A DNA stretch of 7,969 bases from Candidatus Zixiibacteriota bacterium (GTDB lineage Bacteria; Zixibacteria; MSB-5A5; GN15; JACZUZ01), in the NCBI GenBank assembly GCA_022572905.1, contig JACZUZ010000069.1, positions 1 through 7,969 of the forward strand. Reading direction: 5' to 3'. A model generated the notes under the pieces. It worked only from the letters and a program-made list of their open reading frames with translations. It had not been told where the DNA came from and ran no database searches. Positions 6,435-7,969 of the stretch are shown piece by piece; position 1 is the first letter of the stretch, and the number at the start of each line of letters is the position of its first letter. A program made the position numbers and the translations under genes.

Positions 6435-6911
6435 ATGCTCAGGGCAAGAACCAAATACCTCATCGCGAATGCAATTTGCCTGATATTATCATCGCTGACT
6501 TTGTTTGGCTGTGGAACAATATTGGAGCCATCGCCCAGGCAACACGTGATCAAGTTCTTCGGGGCTATGGAAAGAAATGATCGACCTGCAATCATCAACT
6601 CTCTGGATTTGGTTTCACTAATGCAGGTGTCTGAGTCGGATTACGCGCTTAAACTGGAAACGCCCAGGGTTATGCAGTCGCCGATAAGTATTGTCGATGA
6701 CCTGACCGAGGACGGCCAAACCAAGCAAGTCTGGTTTCGGATGACGCGCGTTGTCGGCGATCAGGAAATAATTGGAGATACCGCCTATGTGGAAGTTTCG
6801 TTTCTTAGTGAAAGCAAAGGGGTGCAATATTACAATAAATTTGGACTCCGCAAGATTGGTGAGGGATGGCGAATCTTCAGCTTTAGAACACTCAATGAAG
6901 AGGGCAATTGA
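6435..6911 (+). CDS. Small lipoprotein, NTF2-like/DUF4878-like
   Basis: The 158-residue product has a lipoprotein signal peptide with lipobox LFGC and lipidation at Cys26, then a short linker. The mature part resembles a cystatin/NTF2-type alpha+beta fold: helix PRQHVIKFFGAMERNDRPAIINSL (about 34-57), and later strands KQVWFRMTRVVGD, GDTAYVEVSFLSE, VQYYNKFGLRKI and the closing EGWRIFSFRT (about 143-152). Helix, two or three strands and a final 'GW.I.SF' strand are what DUF4878-like lipoproteins show. No catalytic residues can be assigned. AAGGAAA at 6421-6427 is a good ribosome-binding site. The rhodanese lipoprotein follows after 15 bp, so the two are probably cotranscribed. The protein family is a tentative call; the lipoprotein call is strong. 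Confidence 0.7.
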   Translation: MLRARTKYLIANAICLILSSLTLFGCGTILEPSPRQHVIKFFGAMERNDRPAIINSLDLVSLMQVSESDYALKLETPRVMQSPISIVDDLTEDGQTKQVWFRMTRVVGDQEIIGDTAYVEVSFLSESKGVQYYNKFGLRKIGEGWRIFSFRTLNEEGN

Positions 6912-6926
6912 GAAGGGCCAATAACC

Positions 6927-7457
6927 ATGCGTAACAAAATGAGAAGCGATTGGCCCCGAAAATTATTGTTTTGTTTGGTTATTATTATCACGCCAGCGCT
7001 CTTATCATGCTCCGCCAAGACAGAAAATGATAGCGCCGATAAATCCAGCCAAAACGAACGCCCAAGTGATGAATTTACGAAGACCACAGGGATAGAAGGC
7101 TCTATGACAACAGAAACCTCATACGTCCGTCGCGAAGGGTCCACGATCTCTGTTGCCGAGCTCAAAGCGGCTATGGACTCCGGAGAGAAGTTTGCGCTTC
7201 TGGATGTGCGCACACAGTCCGAATATGATGAAGCTCATTTGGAAGGTGTCTTCGCGCTGATACCATTTGATCAAATTATTGAAAGAGCAAGTGAACTTCC
7301 CCAGGATAAGAAAATGCCGATTTTCTCCTTCTGCAGATCCGGGCGGCGTTCTGGAGTTGCGACTTTGACCTTGCGAGAGCTGGGCTATGAACAGGCCTTT
7401 AATATAGAAGGCGGTATCATAGCTTGGAATCGCGCCGGATTGCCTCTCGCGAAATGA
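6927..7457 (+). CDS. Rhodanese-domain lipoprotein
   Basis: Rhodanese domains transfer sulfane sulfur through a persulfide on a catalytic cysteine. The 176-residue product has a lipoprotein signal (lipobox LLSC, Cys28), a charged, Ser/Thr/Asp/Glu-rich linker of roughly 45 residues, and one rhodanese domain from about 72 to 174: ISVAELKAAM, FALLDVRTQSEYDEAHLEG (89-107), IPFDQI, the active-site loop FCRSGRRS with Cys136, VATLTLRELGYEQAFNIEGG, and IAWNRAGLP. Cys136 and the loop arginines are intact, so activity is likely. Lipidation would place the domain in the periplasm or on the outer membrane, away from most cytoplasmic sulfur carriers. The ribosome-binding site AGAAGGG (6911-6917) overlaps the stop of the upstream gene; ATG 6939 is an alternative start that also keeps the signal peptide. 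The sulfur donor and acceptor are unknown. Confidence 0.88.
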   Translation: MRNKMRSDWPRKLLFCLVIIITPALLSCSAKTENDSADKSSQNERPSDEFTKTTGIEGSMTTETSYVRREGSTISVAELKAAMDSGEKFALLDVRTQSEYDEAHLEGVFALIPFDQIIERASELPQDKKMPIFSFCRSGRRSGVATLTLRELGYEQAFNIEGGIIAWNRAGLPLAK

Positions 7458-7798
7458 CCGGGAAATCACAGCCCTTCACTTCTGTCTTCTTTTGTTTTCT
7501 TTGCCATCGTCGCAAATCCTGTCCGAATAGAAATCCATTCTTGGGATTTGTCTGCGATTAGCTTCCCGCTTTTCGAATGGCATTTATGATCATTGTGTCC
7601 GATGAAGCCGATGGGGAACTTTTCTCGAACAGATGCGTAGTTATTAGGAACGAGGTTCAACAAGAATCACATGTCTTGAAGCATTCGAAATTACTCTAAA
7701 TTGTGAAGCAAGAAAAGTCATCGTGAGCCAAAAAAATTCAGGCCAGGAGATGTTGAGCGACAAAACCAATTGAAAATTCCGAGGAAATTGATGTTGAA

Positions 7799-7867
7799 AA
7801 GATATTTATCTTGCGTTTGAAAAACTATGTGTTTTTCTTCCCCTACTAGAGTAGAGAATATTTATCT
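7799..7867. repeat. Interrupted palindrome with a second partial copy
   Basis: AAGATA-TT-TATCTT at 7799-7812 is a perfect 6-2-6 palindrome. Ten bases of it, ATATTTATCT, recur exactly at 7802-7811 and 7858-7867, 56 bp apart. Between them lies CTAC-TAGA-GTAG (7843-7854), another small inverted repeat. The spacing upstream of the promoter at 7898 would suit regulator binding, but this is inference. Confidence 0.4.
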
Positions 7868-7897
7868 GTGAAAGCGAACCGACATAACATTAATGAC

Positions 7898-7927
7898 TTG
7901 ACATTAACGAGAAAAGCGCTATCTATT
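7898..7927 (+). promoter_or_regulatory. Sigma70-type promoter candidate reading out of the window
   Basis: A perfect TTGACA (7898-7903) is followed after 18 bp by TCTATT (7922-7927, four of six -10 matches). An imperfect 11-base direct repeat around ACATTAA (7886-7896 and 7900-7910, nine matches) overlaps and precedes the -35 with a 14-bp period. A start near 7934 would leave the transcript running off the right end. Confidence 0.4.
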
Positions 7928-7969
7928 AAGTAATCTAACAGAGGGCGCTTCGCCTTACTACTCACTGTT

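Larger units (their letters stand above)
7458..7969. other. AT-rich region without a convincing gene
   Basis: About 510 bp follow the last gene with no frame showing a recognisable protein. The left part has a pyrimidine-rich stretch (7486-7506) after the stop, without a hairpin before it. A 40-codon frame (ATG 7577 to TAA 7699) lacks a ribosome-binding site and any recognisable motif. The right part is AT-rich (19 G/C of 60 bases at 7801-7860) and carries the palindrome, repeats and promoter listed separately. A small GGCG-CTT-CGCC hairpin occurs at 7944-7954. The next gene probably begins beyond the window. Confidence 0.6.

Noticed and set aside
7466..7663. Minus-strand 65-codon frame with a TTG start
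   Set aside because: No ribosome-binding site, no recognisable motif or signal, and a lysine/arginine-rich composition typical of chance frames; it is opposite to all other genes.
7577..7699. Plus-strand 40-codon frame
   Set aside because: No Shine-Dalgarno sequence before ATG 7577, no hydrophobic segment or known motif; a chance frame of this length is common.

Overview
The window reads as chromosomal DNA from a Gram-negative bacterium with an LPS-type outer membrane, most likely in the FCB superphylum (Bacteroidetes/Chlorobi/Fibrobacteres relatives or a candidate phylum near them). The evidence is an LptE-type lipoprotein, several lipobox signal peptides, three outer-membrane beta-barrel candidates, one of them of the PorV/PorQ family, and a C-terminal sorting-type domain of the kind used by type IX secretion. 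The exact phylum cannot be settled from this sequence. All nine genes lie on the + strand.

Region 1 (1-2797) is histidine catabolism: the 3' part of hutU (urocanate hydratase, 5' end outside the window) followed by hutI (imidazolonepropionase). These are consecutive steps from urocanate to N-formimino-glutamate. The hutI stop codon overlaps the start of an lptE-like gene (2797-3327) in a TAATG junction, so an LPS-assembly lipoprotein appears to be translated from the end of a catabolic operon.

Region 2 (3328-6353) holds envelope proteins. There is a small GTG-started beta-barrel protein, a lipoprotein carrying a PNP-type C-terminal sorting/FlgD-like domain, a second small beta-barrel protein, and then, behind its own probable sigma70-type promoter, a complete PorV/PorQ-family outer-membrane protein. 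PorV-type proteins handle sorting-domain cargo in type IX secretion, so the nearby sorting-domain protein is suggestive, but no core Por motor or translocon gene is visible here.

Region 3 (6354-7457) is a two-gene unit of lipoproteins, one small with an NTF2-like look and one with an intact rhodanese domain. It is preceded by an 81-bp spacer with three short perfect hairpins, the last of which overlaps the ribosome-binding site.

Region 4 (7458-7969) is about 510 bp of AT-rich DNA without a convincing gene. It contains a perfect interrupted palindrome with a partial second copy, and a good TTGACA-type promoter candidate pointing right, out of the window.

No tRNA, rRNA, CRISPR array, insertion sequence or phage gene was recognised. 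The most unusual points are the hutI-lptE coupling and the pairing of a lipoprotein signal with a sorting-type C-terminal domain between two similar-looking barrels.
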